Assembly (NCBI GenBank): GCA_016876055.1
Contig: VHDM01000021.1
Location: 1 to 17,925, forward strand
DNA: 17,925 nt
Source: Verrucomicrobiota bacterium
GTDB lineage: Bacteria; Verrucomicrobiota; Verrucomicrobiia; Methylacidiphilales; Verrucolacustridaceae
Reading direction: 5' to 3'
The notes under the pieces are model-generated. The model was not told the DNA's origin and ran no database searches. It saw only the letters and a list, made by a program, of their open reading frames with translations. Made by a program: the position numbers and the translations under genes. Shown here piece by piece: positions 15,587 through 17,925 of this stretch (the stretch's first letter is position 1; each line of letters starts with the position of its first letter).

Positions 15587-16402
15587 ATGCGCTTAAAATC
15601 CTTTGGACAGGGTGAAACTGTTTTTCACGAGGGCGCGGAGGGAAACGAGGCGTTTCGGATCCTTACGGGCCGCATCGAAATCTCCATCCGCGTGTCCGGC
15701 CAAGGAGATGTTCCGCTCGGCCACCTGGTCCCCGGTGACATTTTCGGCGAAATGGCGCTCCTAGACGACAAACCCCGCTCCGCCACCGCCCGGACTCTCG
15801 AACCCACCCAACTGCACGTCATGAACGTCGAGGAATTCAACGAGCTTTTTCTCGCTGACCCGAGCGCCCTTTCCCCCTTTCTTTCCTCTTTCTTCGAGCG
15901 TCTCCGCAACACCAACGAACTTCTGCGCCGGGAACTGGAAGGCCGCCAGGTCACCCCGCGTCAGGTCCATCAGCTGCTGGAACAAGGCGCCGCTGCGGAC
16001 ACCCACGAGGCCATTTCCTCCCTGCCCAAGATCACCCTCACCCCCGCCACCAAAGAAGCCCGCAAGGCCGGGGCCCCGGACATGCTCGTCCCCGACCGCC
16101 TGCCCTTTCGCATTGGTCGTCGGCAAACCGGCGAAGGAGCTGACATTCTTTCCGCCAACGATCTTTCCCTCCGGGATCATTACCCGTATCAGATCTCCCG
16201 CAACCATTGCGCCATTGAAAAAATCGGCTCCCAGCTCGTCGTCCGCGACCGCGGCAGTACCCTGGGTACCATCCTGAATGGACAAGCGATCGGCACGGAA
16301 GCTGACCATATGTTCCTTCCCCTCCAGCCTGGCGCCAACAAACTCACCCTCGGTGGCGAGGACAGCGCTTTCCAATTCAACATCCAAGTCGAATCCGCCT
16401 AG
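15587..16402 (+). CDS. Cyclic-nucleotide-binding plus FHA domain protein
   Basis: This is a two-domain signalling protein of 271 residues. Residues about 1-115 form a CNB domain of the CRP/PKA-regulatory type, with the phosphate-binding cassette FGEMALLDDKPRSATA (53-68). A linker of about 40 residues leads to an FHA domain (about 165-268) with the expected phosphothreonine-binding residues: RIGR (175-178), SRNH (204-207), DRGSTLGT (221-228) and N231-G. There is no helix-turn-helix, kinase or other output domain, and no membrane segment. It is therefore probably a cytoplasmic adaptor that joins nucleotide binding to recognition of a phosphorylated partner. I prefer the ATG at 15587 because the CNB fold starts there and AGG lies about 12 nt upstream; a GTG at 15563 would add eight residues. 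It converges on recA with a 27-bp gap. No kinase or cyclase gene is nearby. Confidence 0.9.
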   Translation: MRLKSFGQGETVFHEGAEGNEAFRILTGRIEISIRVSGQGDVPLGHLVPGDIFGEMALLDDKPRSATARTLEPTQLHVMNVEEFNELFLADPSALSPFLSSFFERLRNTNELLRRELEGRQVTPRQVHQLLEQGAAADTHEAISSLPKITLTPATKEARKAGAPDMLVPDRLPFRIGRRQTGEGADILSANDLSLRDHYPYQISRNHCAIEKIGSQLVVRDRGSTLGTILNGQAIGTEADHMFLPLQPGANKLTLGGEDSAFQFNIQVESA

Positions 16403-16429
16403 CTCAAAAACCGAGCCTTGGCCGTTGCC

Positions 16430-17512
16430 TCAGCCCTTCTTTCCTGCCACCACCACCGTTTCGGAACCCTCCGCTGCTTTGCCGGAAAGTTTGGCCTGCA
16501 GGCCCTTCTCAATCCTTGCGTACAAAGCCGGGTCTTTTTTGAGCTCCTCCTTCGCCGCATCCCGTCCCTGCGCCAACTGCTTGCCCTCGTAGGCGATCCA
16601 GGCTCCTCGCTTTTCCACCACATTCTGCTCAATGGCCGCGTCAATCAAGGATCCCTCCCGCGAAATCCCCTCATTGTAAAGAATGTCAAACTCCGCCTCG
16701 GTGAACGGCGGCGCCACCTTGTTCTTCACGATTTTCACCCGGGTCCGATTCCCGATGACCGTGCCGTCCGGAATCTTGATGGCGTTGATCCGCCGAATAT
16801 CCACCCGGACACTGGCAAAAAACTTCAAAGCCCGTCCACCCGGGGTGGTTTCCGGGTTTCCAAACATCACCCCGATTTTTTCCCGGATCTGGTTGGTAAA
16901 AATACACACCGTTCGTGCCCGGCTGATCAAGGCCGTCAGCTTGCGCATCGCACTGCTCATCAACCGTGCCTGCGCCCCCACCGTGGCATCGCCAATCTGG
17001 CCCTCCAACTCGTGTTTGGTCACCAAAGCCGCCACGCTGTCCACCACCACCACGTCCAAGGCGTTGGAACGGATGAGCGTCTCGGCAATATTCAGGGCCT
17101 CCTCGCCCGAGTCCGGCTGCGACACCAGCAACTCATCCATGTTCACTCCCAATTTCTTGGCGTACACCGGGTCCAACGCGTGCTCCACATCGATGAAGGC
17201 GGCCGTCCCGCCCCGCTTCTGGGCATTGGCAATGGCCGTCAGCGTTAGCGTGGTCTTCCCCGAGGATTCCGGCCCGAAAATCTCCACGATCCGACCCCGC
17301 GGAAATCCCCCCGTCCCCAGGGCCGTGTCGATGGAGAAACACCCGGTCGGGATGACATCAATCTTCAGGCGCGCGCTGGCGTCCCCCAGCCGCATGATCG
17401 CGTTGTCCCCGTAGGCCTTGACGATCGATTGCAGGGCCAGATCCAGATTGCGTCGCTCGGCGGATTTCGATCCCTCCGCCTTCTCTGTTTTTTCCAGTGT
17501 TTTAGGTGCCAT
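16430..17512 (-). CDS. recA: Recombinase RecA
   Basis: RecA forms the ATP-dependent filament on single-stranded DNA that drives homologous recombination and triggers LexA cleavage. The 360-residue protein has Walker A GPESSGKT (80-87), the catalytic E110 in AFIDVEHALDP, Walker B VVVVDS (154-159), the L1 region EGQIGDATVGAQARLMS and the L2 region FGNPETTPGGRALKF. The E. coli alanine in FIDAEHALDP is valine here. The C-terminus ends in a short Lys/Gly-rich tail rather than the strongly acidic tail of E. coli RecA. The start has GGAGGT 10 nt upstream, lying in the last codons of the preceding cinA/pncC gene, so the two are probably cotranscribed. The cinA-recA order is a known arrangement in several bacteria. 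No LexA box was seen, as the operon promoter is outside the window. Confidence 0.98.
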   Translation of the reverse strand: MAPKTLEKTEKAEGSKSAERRNLDLALQSIVKAYGDNAIMRLGDASARLKIDVIPTGCFSIDTALGTGGFPRGRIVEIFGPESSGKTTLTLTAIANAQKRGGTAAFIDVEHALDPVYAKKLGVNMDELLVSQPDSGEEALNIAETLIRSNALDVVVVDSVAALVTKHELEGQIGDATVGAQARLMSSAMRKLTALISRARTVCIFTNQIREKIGVMFGNPETTPGGRALKFFASVRVDIRRINAIKIPDGTVIGNRTRVKIVKNKVAPPFTEAEFDILYNEGISREGSLIDAAIEQNVVEKRGAWIAYEGKQLAQGRDAAKEELKKDPALYARIEKGLQAKLSGKAAEGSETVVVAGKKG

Positions 17513-17518
17513 GGTGAA

Positions 17519-17925
17519 TTAGACCTCCGTTTTCGAAAAAGGATGCGGTCCTTTTTGAATTTTTTTTCGTAGCAGGTCCAAAGCGGCCTGGGAAGCCATC
17601 CCCTTGAAGGTTTTCCGATCTGGTACCAACTTCTTCTCAACAGTTTCCACACCCTCCGCCCCCGCGATCCCCAAATAGACCAACCCCACCGGCTTGCCCG
17701 GACTTCCGCCCCCCGGCCCCGCCACCCCCGTCACCGAGACCGCCCAGTCCGCCCCCGCCTTCTTCCGCGCCCCGGCCGCCATCTCCCCCGCCACCGCCGC
17801 ACTCACCGCCCCATATTTCTGTAACGTCCCCTCCTTCACCCCCAACTCCCGCACCTTCGCCTCGTTTGCATACGTCACCCATCCCCCCACAAAAACCTCC
17901 GATGCCCCCGGCACATCCGTGATCC
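17519..17925 (-). CDS. CinA C-terminal domain / PncC-type nicotinamide-nucleotide amidohydrolase, 5' end missing
   Basis: The frame is open to the window edge (it reads ITDVPGAS at the very end), so the N-terminal part is missing. What is present matches the second half of the CinA C-terminal (PncC) domain: VPGASEVFVGGWVTYANEAKV, KYGAVSAAVAGEMA and VSVTGVAGPGGGSPGKPVG. This enzyme deamidates nicotinamide mononucleotide in the pyridine nucleotide cycle. The SCTGG-type motif with the catalytic serine would lie just outside the window. I cannot tell whether the gene is a short stand-alone pncC or a full-length cinA with an N-terminal MoeA/MogA-like domain. The stop is 6 bp before the recA start codon, and the recA ribosome-binding site overlaps its last codons. 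Confidence 0.93.
   Translation of the reverse strand, partial: ITDVPGASEVFVGGWVTYANEAKVRELGVKEGTLQKYGAVSAAVAGEMAAGARKKAGADWAVSVTGVAGPGGGSPGKPVGLVYLGIAGAEGVETVEKKLVPDRKTFKGMASQAALDLLRKKIQKGPHPFSKTEV

Overview
The window is ordinary-looking, GC-rich chromosomal DNA, almost entirely coding, with no tRNA, rRNA, CRISPR array, insertion sequence or phage gene that I can recognise. The gene set is that of a Gram-negative-type, rod-forming, free-living bacterium: MreB/MreC/MreD with PBP2 and RodA, a short RNase E/G enzyme, GlnD, a type I dehydroquinase, and RecA. Protein details (for example the PETTPGG form of the RecA L2 loop, and the style of the AroD and MreB sequences) remind me of the PVC group, most likely Verrucomicrobiota. 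That assignment is an inference from general resemblance and was not tested by a search.

Layout. Positions 2-1216 (+) hold the 3' part of a coiled-coil/TPR protein. It converges on a long minus-strand array running from 13032 down to 1236: mreB, mreC, mreD, mrdA (PBP2), rodA, rng (RNase G), glnD and a soluble two-GAF histidine kinase. Most junctions in this array are 4-nt or 1-nt start/stop overlaps, or gaps of a few bases, so it very probably forms one operon or a few nested transcripts. It joins the cell-elongation machinery to RNA processing and nitrogen-status signalling.

On the other side of a 105-bp divergent spacer, 13138-13731 (+) encodes a stand-alone LON N-domain protein, and about 13938-14615 (+) encodes AroD, whose start is unclear and lies just after a run of ten C. 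Convergent to aroD is an unrecognised membrane/coiled-coil protein (15404-14619, -). Divergent from that is a cyclic-nucleotide-binding plus FHA protein (15587-16402, +). This converges on recA (17512-16430, -), which directly follows the 3' part of a CinA/PncC-type gene running off the right edge.

Most of the window is housekeeping. The points most worth a second look are the translationally coupled glnD-histidine kinase pair at the end of the elongasome array, the CNB-FHA protein with no output domain, the unrecognised membrane coiled-coil protein with tandem 9-bp repeats in front of it, and the aroD start region. I found no convincing new multi-gene system.
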